This document shows, one piece after another, positions 24,780 through 33,191 of a stretch of DNA of 45,117 bases. Below the pieces are notes generated by a model. It worked only from the letters and a program-made list of their open reading frames with translations, was not told the DNA's origin and did no database searches. The translations under genes and the position numbers were made by a program. The number at the start of each line of letters is the position of its first letter. The stretch's first letter is position 1. The DNA comes from UBA9676 sp036522155 (GTDB taxonomy: Bacteria > Actinomycetota > Actinomycetes > Streptosporangiales > Streptosporangiaceae). Location of the stretch: positions 1 through 45,117 of the forward strand of contig DATDGI010000293.1 of NCBI GenBank assembly GCA_036522155.1, in the 5' to 3' direction.

Positions 24780-25287
24780 CGACGGTCCCCCTGAATAGCC
24801 AGAATGCCGTAGATATAGCACAAGTTGGCTTCTTACTAGGAAACAGTAAAGGGGGGGCGAGCGGGGCCGCCGGCAGGCCCCCCTCACCTGCGGTTCCGCC
24901 GATCCGGGCCGGGCGGGGCGAACCGGCTCCCGGCGAGCCGCGGGGGGAACGGGGCCATCCGCCGGCGGCGCTCCTGGTGACCGCGCCCAGATCCGCTGGC
25001 CCGGCCCGGCAATTTGGTAAAGCCACGGTAAAATACGCAGGCAGCGCCGGCGCCGCCGATCCAGGGGCGGCGGCACGGGGGCCACCGCCGCCATCAACCG
25101 TCCGTCGTGCATGATCCCCGGCGCGGCCAGCACCCGGCCCGGCCGTCAGGCGGTGCTCACCCCGGCGTTAACGATCATCACAGTCAGATAACTGTTTCCT
25201 GACCTGTAGCTGGGCGCACGTTGAGGGTCCATTTCGGCCAGGCCCGGGGCGGGTTTCCGGCCAGGCCCAGGTCGTGGTGGCCGGCGG
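24780..25287. other. 508-bp intergenic region before the RND operon
   Basis: No convincing gene. It holds a weak extended -10 (TGCTATATC, minus strand, 24819-24811), a G7 run (24851-24857), GGTAAA direct repeats at 25016-25032, and an inverted repeat ACAGT-N6-ACTGT at 25180-25195. Two GGGCCTGGCCG copies follow the stop of the DUF916-like gene (minus strand, about 25232-25270). Confidence 0.5.
25016..25032. promoter_or_regulatory. GGTAAA direct repeat with 11-bp period
   Basis: GGTAAA-N5-GGTAAA, two hexamers in the same orientation one helical turn apart, the geometry of OmpR/PhoB-type response-regulator sites. It lies about 237 bp upstream of the RND operon start. No such regulator is in the window. 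Confidence 0.35.
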
Positions 25288-26376
25288 TCAGCGCCGGCGG
25301 CGCAGCAGCAGCGCGCCCAGGGCGGCGAGGATCAGCACCCCGATCACCATGAGCGCCACCGCCCAGGGCGGGACCGTGTTCCTCGGCACCGCCGTGTACA
25401 CCCCCCGGCCGGTGAGGAGGGTAACGGCGGGCGTCGGAACCGGCAGATCGACGGTCCCGGACCAGATCACCGGCCGCGCGGCACCGTCGTGCAGGACCAG
25501 CCGGCACGGCACCGGCCCGGTGCCGAGGCCGGCCGCGTTGATCGGGATCACGGCGCCCTGGCCGGGCAGCACGGTGTCCATGATGACCCGGTAGGAGCGG
25601 TGCCGACCGCCCGCCAGGCACGTCACGGCGCCGGTCGCTTTGGTGAACGTCTGGCCCGCGTTGTGCACGTGGATGTACAGGCGCGGAGTGGTCCCGACCG
25701 ATCCCCCCGTCACCGCCCCGATCGACAGCACGGTCCGGAGCTGCGAGCGGGAACCGACCGTGACCGCCACCCCCACCACCACCTCGTCGACGATCACGAC
25801 CCGGGCCGTCGCCCGCCCGGCCCGGCCGATACGGACCGGCCGGGGCCGGAGCGCGGGCTCGGCCGCGAGCCCGGCCAGGTACTGCCCGGGCGCAGTGCCA
25901 GCCGGCACAGCGACACGGAACGGCAGCACCCGGCGGCTACCAGGGGCCAGCGTGACCACGGCTGGTAGCCCTGTCACCCAGCAGGCCGGCCCCAGGCAAC
26001 CGCGGCCGGCCCCGCCGAAGGCGCTGCCGGAATTCAGCGCGGTGACACCCGCCACCGTGCTGACCCGCAGCCGCTCGGTCGTGGTCCCCTCGTTGCTGAT
26101 GATCGCGTCGTCTCGGGCCAGCCCACCGGGGGCGATCGCCAGCGCGAAGTACGGGCGCGGCCGGCCGGCCGCGGTCAGCGACGGCGTGAGGCCGAACGGC
26201 CCGGTCCCCGCCCCGGCGGCCGTGACCGCGTCAGCGGGTGGAGCGGCGCCGGCCAGCGCCAGGGCCAGGGTGAGCGCCAGGGCAGCCAGCGCAGCGGGCG
26301 CGGCGCAGGCCCGTCCCGGTGCCCGCTGCGGCCGCCGCAGCGCCCCGCCGCAGCGCGGCCCGCTGGGCCCGGTCAT
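25288..26376 (-). CDS. DUF916/WxL-associated peptidoglycan-binding-like membrane protein
   Basis: A 362-residue surface protein: signal peptide (AALAALALTLALALAGAAPPADA), two Ig-like halves, and a C-terminal anchor VPPWAVALMVIGVLILAALGALLLRRRR-type helix with a basic tail. FALAIAPGGLARDDAIISNEGTTTERLRVS and FRVAVPAGTAPGQYLAGL match the DUF916 layout, in which the protein bridges peptidoglycan and WxL partners. It starts inside the stop of the larger WxL-like gene (ATGA overlap), as in Firmicutes WxL operons. It is likely the membrane anchor for the two secreted partners upstream. A longer start at 26454 would overlap the WxL gene and is rejected. Confidence 0.72.
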   Translation of the reverse strand: MTGPSGPRCGGALRRPQRAPGRACAAPAALAALALTLALALAGAAPPADAVTAAGAGTGPFGLTPSLTAAGRPRPYFALAIAPGGLARDDAIISNEGTTTERLRVSTVAGVTALNSGSAFGGAGRGCLGPACWVTGLPAVVTLAPGSRRVLPFRVAVPAGTAPGQYLAGLAAEPALRPRPVRIGRAGRATARVVIVDEVVVGVAVTVGSRSQLRTVLSIGAVTGGSVGTTPRLYIHVHNAGQTFTKATGAVTCLAGGRHRSYRVIMDTVLPGQGAVIPINAAGLGTGPVPCRLVLHDGAARPVIWSGTVDLPVPTPAVTLLTGRGVYTAVPRNTVPPWAVALMVIGVLILAALGALLLRRRR

Positions 26377-27728
26377 GGCCCCGAGACGACAGCCACGGTC
26401 ACCGTCGAGGTATAGCCGCCCGCCAGGGCGTTGCCCGGCACGTTCACCCACCACCCGAGCGGGTTCACCGCCGAGTGACCGCCGAGCATGACGCCGTTGA
26501 GGCCAGTGCCAGCCGAGGTGTCATACACCACGGCGGCTGGCGGGGAGGCCGAGGCCGTGGTGACGGCGACGGGATACGTGGTGGTGTCGGTCGGTGGCGT
26601 GCAGCTCGTTAGGCATGCTGAACTCGGCGCGCTGGTCGCCGCTACCGAACTGGTGCTGCCGGTGACCACCAGGGTGCCGCTGTCGGGCAGCGTGTGGGTG
26701 CCGTTGGTGAAGGTCGTGGCGGAGACGGTGATGTGCCAGCCGGTGCCGCTGGCGGTGGCATCGTTCACCGTGAGCTGCTGATCGCCAGAGACCGCATCGA
26801 CAGCGTTCTGGTTGCTCCCGGTCAGGGTCATGGCCCAGCTCAGCGAGCCGGGTGAGGTCAGCGTCAGGGGCCCGGTGAAGGTCACCGGGGCAGTGACGCC
26901 GGAGTCGACGGGGGTGCCCAGTTCCGCGGTTGCTATCTCAGCCGGGTAGGCCCCGGAGGTGGCGGTGTTGGTCAGCCCGGTGATCGGGCTGGAGATGGCG
27001 GTCCCGGGGAGGGCGAGCGTGGCGGTGAACGAGTAGGTGAGCGTCGTGCCGGATAGCGTCACCGCGCCACCGAGCGAGAACGTGAGCGGGGTCACCGTGC
27101 CGACCGCCGGGGTGCCCGCCGTCCCGGGCGGCACGGTCATGCTCACCGCGTTCAGCAGCGAGGTGGTCGCGACGGTGAACGTGTAGGTGTAGCTGACGCC
27201 GGTGGCACCAACGGCGGTGGACGACGCCGACCAGCCCGGGCTGGTGAGCGCCGCGGCCGTTAGCGTCACCGTCCCGGTGGTGCCGGTGTCCACCGAACTC
27301 GCGCCGTTGTGGGTGGTGACCACCGAGGTGTAACTGCCTGCGGTCGCGGTATTGGTGAGCCCGTTGACCTGGATGGATACCGCCGTGGCCGCACCGACGG
27401 ACGCGGCGGTGAAGGAATAGGTCACGGTGGTGCCGCCCAGGCTGACGGTGCCGCCTGCGACGCTCCCCGGGCTCACCGTGCCGACCGTCGGGGTACCCGC
27501 CGTCCCAGACGGGACGGTCATCGTCACCGACGTGAGCGACGAGGCGGTAGCCACGGTGAAGGAATAGGTGTAGGCCGTGCCGGTGGTGCTGACCGTGGTC
27601 TTCGACGCCGACCACGTGGGGCGGGTGAGAGTCGCCGCGTCCGCCCGGCCGGCCGGTACCGCCAGCACGGCAGCGCTTGCGGCGGCGGCCAGTGCGGCCA
27701 GCACGGGCCGCCGCCACCGCCGGGCCAT
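26373..27728 (-). CDS. WxL-like secreted surface protein with two beta-sandwich repeats
   Basis: A 451-residue secreted, Thr/Ser/Val-rich protein. A signal peptide (RRPVLAALAAAASAAVLAVPAGRADA) precedes two tandem repeats of about 120 residues, each with WSAS, a YTYxFTVAT strand and a GTAGTPxVGTVxP loop. A C-terminal domain of about 175 residues is clearly paralogous to the small WxL-like protein upstream (SLSWAMTLTG, GDQQLTVNDATASGTGWHI, NPLGWWVNVPG, GGYTSTVTVAVVSGP). The usual terminal WxL tryptophan is replaced in YTSTVTVAV. ATG 27728 lies 2 nt after the upstream stop; GTG 27734 (GTGA overlap) is an alternative. No LPXTG, so retention would depend on the DUF916-like neighbour. Confidence 0.75.
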   Translation of the reverse strand: MARRWRRPVLAALAAAASAAVLAVPAGRADAATLTRPTWSASKTTVSTTGTAYTYSFTVATASSLTSVTMTVPSGTAGTPTVGTVSPGSVAGGTVSLGGTTVTYSFTAASVGAATAVSIQVNGLTNTATAGSYTSVVTTHNGASSVDTGTTGTVTLTAAALTSPGWSASSTAVGATGVSYTYTFTVATTSLLNAVSMTVPPGTAGTPAVGTVTPLTFSLGGAVTLSGTTLTYSFTATLALPGTAISSPITGLTNTATSGAYPAEIATAELGTPVDSGVTAPVTFTGPLTLTSPGSLSWAMTLTGSNQNAVDAVSGDQQLTVNDATASGTGWHITVSATTFTNGTHTLPDSGTLVVTGSTSSVAATSAPSSACLTSCTPPTDTTTYPVAVTTASASPPAAVVYDTSAGTGLNGVMLGGHSAVNPLGWWVNVPGNALAGGYTSTVTVAVVSGP

Positions 27729-27730
27729 GG

Positions 27731-28402
27731 TCACGGCGCGGACACAATCGCCATGGTGATGGTCGAGGTGTATGACCCGCTGACGACACTGGCCGGGACG
27801 TTCAGCCACCAGCCAACCGGGTTTGGCGACGCACTGCCGCCAATCACCACCTGCCCGAGACCAGTGGAGGCGGCCGTGTCGTAAATGGTGACTGGGGTCG
27901 GCGAACTGGCCGCGGTGGTGATGGCCACCGGGTAGGTGGTCGAGTTGGTAGGCAAGGTGCAGGTGGCGGCGCAGGTGGCGGTCGGCGCGGTGGTGGCTGA
28001 GATCGAGGTGACGCTGCCCGTGGTCACGAACGTGCCGCTGTTCGCGAGCGTATGGCTGCCATCGGTGAAGGTGGTCGCGGCGGTGGTGACATGCCAGCCA
28101 GCGCCGCTCCCGGTCGCGTCGTCGACGGTGTACTGCTGATCGCCCGCGGTCGTGTCCACGGCACTCTGATTGAGGCCGTTCAGGGTGACAGCCCAGGTCA
28201 GCGAGGCCGCCGAGGTCAGGGTCAGGCTGCCAGCGGTCACCGTCAGGGTGCCGGTCAGGGTGCAGTTGGACCCGGCTGGCACCTGCGAGCCACAGGCGGT
28301 CGCACCGGCCGTGACCGGTGCCACGACGGCGGGCATCACGGTCATGACGCCCGCGACGGATATGAAGATGAGCCAATGCCTGAACTGTCGCGTCCGCACC
28401 AC
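27731..28402 (-). CDS. Small WxL-like secreted surface protein
   Basis: A 223-residue secreted protein: signal peptide (HWLIFISVAGVMTVMPAVVAPVTAGA), a paired-cysteine segment (ACGSQVPAGSNC), then a WxL-like domain with SLTWAVTLNG, GDQQYTVDDATGSGAGWHV, CAATC, NPVGWWLNVPA and the ending GSYTSTITMAIVSAP. Firmicutes WxL domains end in a TWTL-type motif; here the tryptophan is missing. First gene of a three-gene surface operon, with stop and next start 2 nt apart. GTG 28402 or 28399 starts it; the ribosome site is a plain G-rich stretch. Confidence 0.72.
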   Translation of the reverse strand: MVRTRQFRHWLIFISVAGVMTVMPAVVAPVTAGATACGSQVPAGSNCTLTGTLTVTAGSLTLTSAASLTWAVTLNGLNQSAVDTTAGDQQYTVDDATGSGAGWHVTTAATTFTDGSHTLANSGTFVTTGSVTSISATTAPTATCAATCTLPTNSTTYPVAITTAASSPTPVTIYDTAASTGLGQVVIGGSASPNPVGWWLNVPASVVSGSYTSTITMAIVSAP

Positions 28403-28461
28403 CCCCCGCCGTCAGCCGCGACCTCACCGCGCCATTGCCAGAACCGCGCCGCTGCCCTTCA

Positions 28462-28728
28462 TCAGCGGTGATGACAAATTGTAACGCGTATTCTAACGGA
28501 GGGTAACCGGGCATCGGGGGATGTGCCATGTTCGGGCACGTTCCGCCGGCGGGCGGGCCTGGCGGCGTCGCCCGGCGGCAGGTGCGCGGACGGTCCGCCC
28601 GGCAGGCTGGCCGGGCTCACGAACGTGTAGCCCAGGCCCTTTATCACCGCCTCCGGCCGGGTGCCGTAGATGACATGACCTTGCGCGGGCCGCCAATGAC
28701 GGGCGAGTCGGATGAGCTGTGCATGTGT
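28462..28728 (-). pseudogene. Possible gene remnant with coding-like codon bias
   Basis: This minus-strand frame is open for 88 codons without a good start. From about 28683 to 28537 nearly every third base is G or C. It reads LIRLARHWRPAQGHVIYGTR followed by AVIKGLGYTFVSPASLPGG. The GLGYTFV piece recalls winged-helix ends (GxGYRF), but I cannot assign a family. It may be a decayed regulator or the tail of a gene lost to deletion. The rest of the 28403-28749 spacer holds only the WxL operon promoter. Confidence 0.3.
28478..28506 (-). promoter_or_regulatory. Promoter of the WxL-like operon
   Basis: Minus strand: TTACCC (28506-28501), 17-bp spacer, TACAAT (28483-28478, 5 of 6 to consensus). 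Predicted leader about 70 nt to the GTG at 28402. The -35 is weak. Confidence 0.45.
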
Positions 28729-28749
28729 TCACTCTGAATTTGGCTAACC

Positions 28750-29625
28750 TCACTGCCCGCGGGTGGGCAGGGGCGCGATATGGATGTCGCTGAACCGGGT
28801 CTGCGAGTTCTCGCAGTACAGGCCGACGACGCCGGTCAGGTAGGGCCGCTGGGTGTCGGTGAACCGGGTCAGCAGATGCCCGCCGGCGCGGACGGTGATC
28901 TGGTTGCCGACCTGGGTGATCTGCACGCGATGCGGGGTGCCGACGGCGAATCCAGGTGTCCGGCCGGAGGCGAGGAAGCGTTCCCCGCCCCAGTAGGCGG
29001 GGTCCTGTTTGGACAGGACCCACCCGGCAGGCTCCAGGGTCAGCGCGTAGAAGCTCTCGTCGCTGGTGTAGTGCCAGAGCACCCAGCCGACTTCCCATGG
29101 GTGGGGCGATCCAGCCGGCCCCCGGCGAAGCTGGCGCACCGTCTGAACGGTCATGGTCGCGGTGAAGTCCCGGTAGCTGGCGGTCGAGACCACCAGCGCG
29201 GCATGCGAGGCGTCCCGGGCCAGCGCCGGGGCCGGCCGCATCCTGATGACCGACTGCGGGCCGGAGCCGGTCACCGACACCGCGCCGTGCCCGTTGAACA
29301 CCGGCCGCCACTCGCGCTGGGCCGGTCCACTGCGCAGCAGGCCGGTCACCGCGACCGCGGTCACCGCGGCGACCACGACGGTGGTAATGACCAGGGCGGG
29401 ACGGTGCCGCTTTGGCCCGCTCCGCTTGCTGTGCCGGCCCGCTCCGCTGCGCCTGCCCGGTCCGCTGGGCCTGCTCGCGGGTAGCACCGATGGCCCGGGC
29501 GGGCCGGTGGGCGTGGCCGGCCGGGTGACTGGGCTGGGCGGAGCGGCAAGTACCGGCGCGGCGGTTACGGGCTGCTCGGCCACCGGTCCCGCGGCCAGGC
29601 CCGTCAGCCATGCCGAGTAATGCAC
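28750..29625 (-). CDS. Membrane-anchored GH16/DUF1080-like lectin-fold protein
   Basis: A 291-residue protein. Residues 1-75 are Pro/Arg-rich and cytoplasmic-looking, one membrane helix follows (ALVITTVVVAAVTAVAVTGLL), and the remaining about 190 residues form an extracellular concanavalin-like domain: WRPVFNGHGAVSVTG, FTATMTVQTVRQLR, PWEVGWVLWHYTSDESFYAL, AVGTPHRVQITQVGNQITVRAGG and a final GVVGLYCENSQTRFSDI. This matches actinobacterial family-16/DUF1080-type proteins often named calcium-binding; catalysis is unproven. It is in the same orientation as the WxL-like operon but 347 bp upstream of it. ATG follows AGGGGG. Confidence 0.75.
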   Translation of the reverse strand: MHYSAWLTGLAAGPVAEQPVTAAPVLAAPPSPVTRPATPTGPPGPSVLPASRPSGPGRRSGAGRHSKRSGPKRHRPALVITTVVVAAVTAVAVTGLLRSGPAQREWRPVFNGHGAVSVTGSGPQSVIRMRPAPALARDASHAALVVSTASYRDFTATMTVQTVRQLRRGPAGSPHPWEVGWVLWHYTSDESFYALTLEPAGWVLSKQDPAYWGGERFLASGRTPGFAVGTPHRVQITQVGNQITVRAGGHLLTRFTDTQRPYLTGVVGLYCENSQTRFSDIHIAPLPTRGQ

Positions 29626-29997
29626 CGAATCCCCCTGTTGCGGCGCTGCGCCGCGTTCCTGCCCCCCGTGACCTTTGCGGTCTGTCCATCACGCTAGGGC
29701 TGGGGTAATCCAGGGAGGTCCGGTGAAGGGGTGAGCCCGATTACCCCAATGGCGGGAGAGCGGATGGGCCTGGGCTCGTACGTCAGACCGCCGCGGCCCC
29801 GTCACCAGGCCGGGAAAAGGTCCTGATCGCTCACTGGGTGTCCTCTCCGCGGCGGCAAGGAGGAGTCCCCCGTCCGAGCCTGGCCGGCCTGCCTGCCCGG
29901 TGCCTGGCAGGCAGGCGCATAAGAAACTCCACCGGCGGTTGGCGGCCTTCTCGGCCCAGGCGACCGGTGCCATATTGGGATAACATGAGTCATTGAT
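29626..29997. other. 372-bp spacer between the lectin-like gene and gntR
   Basis: Divergent promoter region with no credible gene. It contains the long inverted repeat at 29701-29748 and an AT-rich block (29971-29997) with TAACAT (29981-29986), a possible -10 for a leaderless gntR transcript, and the palindrome ATGAGTCAT (29985-29993). Confidence 0.45.
29701..29748. repeat. 10-bp perfect inverted repeat, 28-nt spacer
   Basis: TGGGGTAATC (29701-29710) and GATTACCCCA (29739-29748) are exact reverse complements, centres 38 bp apart. It lies 76-123 bp upstream of the lectin-like gene. It may be a two-site operator or a 10-bp stem with a 28-nt loop in the 5' leader. Confidence 0.5.
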
Positions 29998-30660
29998 ATG
30001 GATGGTGGTCACGGCAGTTCGGTCCAGCCAGTGCTAGCGGCCCGGGGGATCTATCTGAGCAAGAGCGACTTCATCGCTGCCTTGCTTCGGGAACTCATTA
30101 TCAGCGGCGACCTCAAGCCGCGGGAACAGCTACGGCAGCGCGACCTGGCGGAACGTTTCGGCGTCAGTGTCACGCCGGTGCGCGAAGCGCTGCGGTGGCT
30201 GGAATCGGAGGGCCTGGTCAGGTATGACGCCCACAAAGGGTCGACCGTAGTCCAGGCGGAAGCGGGCTCCGCGCGGGAGAAGTACCAGATACGCGCTGTA
30301 CTCGAAGGTCTCGCCGCGTCCCTGGCCTCCCCCCGCATCTCCGACGAGGACATCCGCGAGCTTGAGTCCTACAACCAGCGGCTCGCCAACCCGGATCTCG
30401 ATCCTGACGAGGTAAACGACATTAACCGGACGCTTCACTTCCGCGTCTATGAGATGGCTGGCTCACCATTGCTGCTCGCTCTCATGCGCCTGCTCTGGCA
30501 GTCGTTCCCGCAAGGACCGCAGATTGTGCGCCCGCGCGATGAATCTGTCGCCGAGCACGCGCAGCTTATCGAGGCGCTAAGGGACCGTGATGCATCGCGC
30601 GCCCAGACCATCACTCAGCAGCACATACTCGGGGCCATCCGTTATCTCGCGGATGAATAA
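29998..30660 (+). CDS. GntR-family regulator, FadR/FCD subfamily
   Basis: A 220-residue regulator. Residues 20-85 are the winged HTH (DFIAALLRELIISGDLKPRE, RDLAERFGVSVTPVREALRWL, EGLVRYDAHKGSTVV). The FCD ligand domain follows with metal-type histidines in LHFRVYEMAG, AEHAQLIEAL and QQHILG. FCD regulators sense carboxylates or related catabolites. It converges on the last gene of the molybdenum-hydroxylase operon, so it is the likely controller of that locus. No ribosome site precedes ATG 29998, and the leader may be almost absent. Confidence 0.9.
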   Translation: MDGGHGSSVQPVLAARGIYLSKSDFIAALLRELIISGDLKPREQLRQRDLAERFGVSVTPVREALRWLESEGLVRYDAHKGSTVVQAEAGSAREKYQIRAVLEGLAASLASPRISDEDIRELESYNQRLANPDLDPDEVNDINRTLHFRVYEMAGSPLLLALMRLLWQSFPQGPQIVRPRDESVAEHAQLIEALRDRDASRAQTITQQHILGAIRYLADE

Positions 30661-30689
30661 TGCTGAGCGCCCCCAGGGGGACGGACAGT

Positions 30690-30761
30690 GGGGTGGCGTT
30701 GGCCAGCGGGGTGGCCCTGGCCGGCGGAGTCGCCTCAGCCAGCGGGGTCGCCTCAGCCAGC
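30690..30761. repeat. Four 18-bp tandem repeats at a convergent junction
   Basis: Units of the form GGGGTSGCCYTSRSCVGC run head to tail at 30690, 30708, 30726 and 30744; the last two are GGAGTCGCCTCAGCCAGC and GGGGTCGCCTCAGCCAGC. The array spans the gntR/Mo-subunit junction and covers the end of the latter's coding region. Confidence 0.75.
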
Positions 30762-33191
30762 GCGGCCGGGCGGGCGATCTCCATCCGGCGCCTGCCCCCT
30801 CCCTCCGGAACTGGCCGCGATCAGCTCGCAGACCCGCTCCGGTGTGATCGGCAGCCGCGCCGGCGCACCACGCGTCCCCAGCGCGTCGCCCACGGCACTG
30901 GCAATGACCGCCCCGGCGGCGGCGATCCCGCCTTCACCCGCGCCCTTGGCGCCGAGCGGGTTCGACCGCGATGGATAGTCCTCGGTGACCAGGGTGACGA
31001 CCTCGGGCGCCTCGGCGGCGGAGGGCAGCAGGTAGTCGATGAGGCTCGCGGTGAGGGGCTGCCCTTCCGGGCTGTAGCCGACTTCCTCGAACAGCGCCCC
31101 GCCGATACCCTGCATCGCGCCGCCGACAAGCTGCCCCTCCACCGAAGCGGGATTGATCGCCCGGCCGACCTCGTAGGCGATGAAGTAGCGCAGGACACGC
31201 ACGGCTCCGGTGCCCGGATCGACTTCCACCTGCGCCAGGTGCACGCCATAGGGGTAGGTCATGTGGTCCACGGCGAACTGCCGCCGCGCGCCGAGCGGGC
31301 CCGGCGGCAGGTCCCGGCCATCCCGCCCGCCCGCGAGCTGGGCGGCGATCTCGCCGAGCGTCACCGACACGGCCGCCTCCCCCGCCCCGCCCTGGCCTCC
31401 CGGCCAGCCCTCGCCCCCGGGCCCGCCCTCGCCTCCGGGCCCGCCCCGGCTTCCCGGCCGGCTCGCAGCACCCACGACCCGCCCGTCGGCCAGGCGCAGG
31501 TCCGCGGGATCAGCACCTAGCAGGACAGCAGCCGCCTGCCGGGCGAGATCGCTGGTCGCCTCGGCCGCGAGATGGACGGCCGACCCGCCGACGACGGTTG
31601 ACCGGCTGGCCCAGGAGCCGACCCCGTCGCTCAGCATCCCGGTGTCGCCGGCCACGACGCTCACGCTGTCCGGGCAGACACCCAGCGCATCGGCCGCGAT
31701 CTGGGCGAGCACGGTCTCGATCCCCTGGCCCAGCGACGTGCCGCCCACGCAGACCTGCACCCGGCCGGACGTATCGACCTGCACCTCCGCGACCTCGTAC
31801 GGGCCAAGGCCGCTCTTCTCCAGGAACACCGCCGCCCCGGTGCCGACCAGACGGCCCGCGGCGCGGCCCTCGCGCGCCTCCTGCTCCCACGACCGGTACC
31901 CGGACTCGGCCAGCGCCCGTTCCAGCAGGCCCGGGTAGTCCCCCTCATCCAGGACAACGTCGGTGCCGAGCGCCCGGAGGGAGCGGTCGCAGGGCAGCTC
32001 GCCCGGGCCGAGCAGGTTCCGCCGGCGGAGCTCGACCGGGTCGAGGCCAAGCACGGATGCGGCCGTGTCGAGCATGCGCTCCCGCGCGAAGGTGCCCTCG
32101 TACCGGCCCGGCGCACGGTAGGTGCCGCACGGGGTCTTGTTCGTGACCACCACGTGCGCCGTGGCTTCGAAACTGGCCATCCGGTAGGGACCGGGCAGCA
32201 TGCTGACCGTGAGTTCGGGCACCGTCAGGCCGTGGGTCCGGATGTAGGCGCCGTTGTCGTGCCAGATCTCGTCCCGGATCGCGAGCAGCCGCCCGCCCGC
32301 GTCGAAGGCCCCGGCGATGCGGTGGGCCTGATCGCGGGAGTGGTTGACGGCGACCAGGTGCTCGGCGCGGTCCTCGGTCCATTTGACCGGCCGCCCGAGC
32401 CGCCGCGCCAGGTAGGCCACCAGGACGTCCTCCGGGTACAGCTCGCCGCGCACGCCGAAGCCCCCGCCCGCATCACACCGGTGCATCCGGACCCGCTCCG
32501 GCGGCACCCCCAGCATCCCGGCGATGACGCGGCGGTTGAAGTGCGGCACCTTGGTGGCACCCCAGACGTCGAGCGTCTGCTGGGCCTCGTCCCATTCCGC
32601 GAGCAGGCTGCGCGGCTCGATGGGGACCGCGGTCTGCCGGCCGATCACCACATCGAGTTCGACGACGTGCGCGGCGGCGCGGAACGCGGCCGCGGTGTCG
32701 CCGACCGAGGCGGTCACCGCGGCCACCTCGTTCGGCTGCGGGCCGAACAGCTGTGGCGCGCCGGGCCCGGAGCCGGCCCGCGCATCCAGGACCGGCGCCA
32801 GCTCGGCATACTCGACCGCGACCAGGTCGGCTCCGTCTTCGGCCAGGTAGGGGTCGTCGGCCACCACCACGGCCACCGGCTCACCGACGTAGCGGACGTG
32901 GCCCTGGGCGAGCACCGGCTGCAGGTAGGGCTGAAGGGCGCCCGGGTCGGGGCTGACCCGGACCGGGATCGGCGGCAGGCTGACGTCGGCACCGGTCAGC
33001 ACGGCCCGCACCCCGGCCAGCGCCAGGGCCTCGCCCGCGTCCACGGCGGCCAGCCCGGCGTGGGCCACCGGCGACCGGACGACGCGCATCCAGAGCTGGC
33101 CCGGGCGGGCCTCGTCGTCCGCGAAGCGGCCAGTGCCCGCCAGCAGCCGGGGATCTTCCAGCCGCCGCACGCGGCTGCCGACGTAGCCCAT
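30753..33191 (-). CDS. Molybdopterin-binding subunit 2, xanthine dehydrogenase family
   Basis: An 812-residue large subunit of a molybdenum hydroxylase, which inserts water-derived oxygen into a C-H bond, usually of an N-heteroaromatic ring or aldehyde. VRRLEDPRLLAGTGRFADDE opens the family; GGGFGVRGELYPEDVLVAYL, GTYRAPGRYEGTFARERMLD, GQGIETVLAQIAADALG and the active-site glutamate in KGAGEGG are present. The loop reads TYRAPGR, not the AYXCSFR of CO dehydrogenase. A Gly/Pro/Glu-rich insertion lies near residues 578-602. The start shares one base with the 2Fe-2S gene's stop (TGATG). Last gene of the operon. Confidence 0.88.
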   Translation of the reverse strand: MGYVGSRVRRLEDPRLLAGTGRFADDEARPGQLWMRVVRSPVAHAGLAAVDAGEALALAGVRAVLTGADVSLPPIPVRVSPDPGALQPYLQPVLAQGHVRYVGEPVAVVVADDPYLAEDGADLVAVEYAELAPVLDARAGSGPGAPQLFGPQPNEVAAVTASVGDTAAAFRAAAHVVELDVVIGRQTAVPIEPRSLLAEWDEAQQTLDVWGATKVPHFNRRVIAGMLGVPPERVRMHRCDAGGGFGVRGELYPEDVLVAYLARRLGRPVKWTEDRAEHLVAVNHSRDQAHRIAGAFDAGGRLLAIRDEIWHDNGAYIRTHGLTVPELTVSMLPGPYRMASFEATAHVVVTNKTPCGTYRAPGRYEGTFARERMLDTAASVLGLDPVELRRRNLLGPGELPCDRSLRALGTDVVLDEGDYPGLLERALAESGYRSWEQEAREGRAAGRLVGTGAAVFLEKSGLGPYEVAEVQVDTSGRVQVCVGGTSLGQGIETVLAQIAADALGVCPDSVSVVAGDTGMLSDGVGSWASRSTVVGGSAVHLAAEATSDLARQAAAVLLGADPADLRLADGRVVGAASRPGSRGGPGGEGGPGGEGWPGGQGGAGEAAVSVTLGEIAAQLAGGRDGRDLPPGPLGARRQFAVDHMTYPYGVHLAQVEVDPGTGAVRVLRYFIAYEVGRAINPASVEGQLVGGAMQGIGGALFEEVGYSPEGQPLTASLIDYLLPSAAEAPEVVTLVTEDYPSRSNPLGAKGAGEGGIAAAGAVIASAVGDALGTRGAPARLPITPERVCELIAASSGGRGQAPDGDRPPGRAG

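Noticed and set aside
24780..25133. N-terminal extension of the first RND to 25133
   Set aside because: Basic, Pro-rich and unlike any RND; GTG 24779 has a good ribosome site.
29689..30012. 107-codon minus-strand ORF across the gntR start
   Set aside because: No domain, no ribosome site, and it covers the promoter and inverted repeat.
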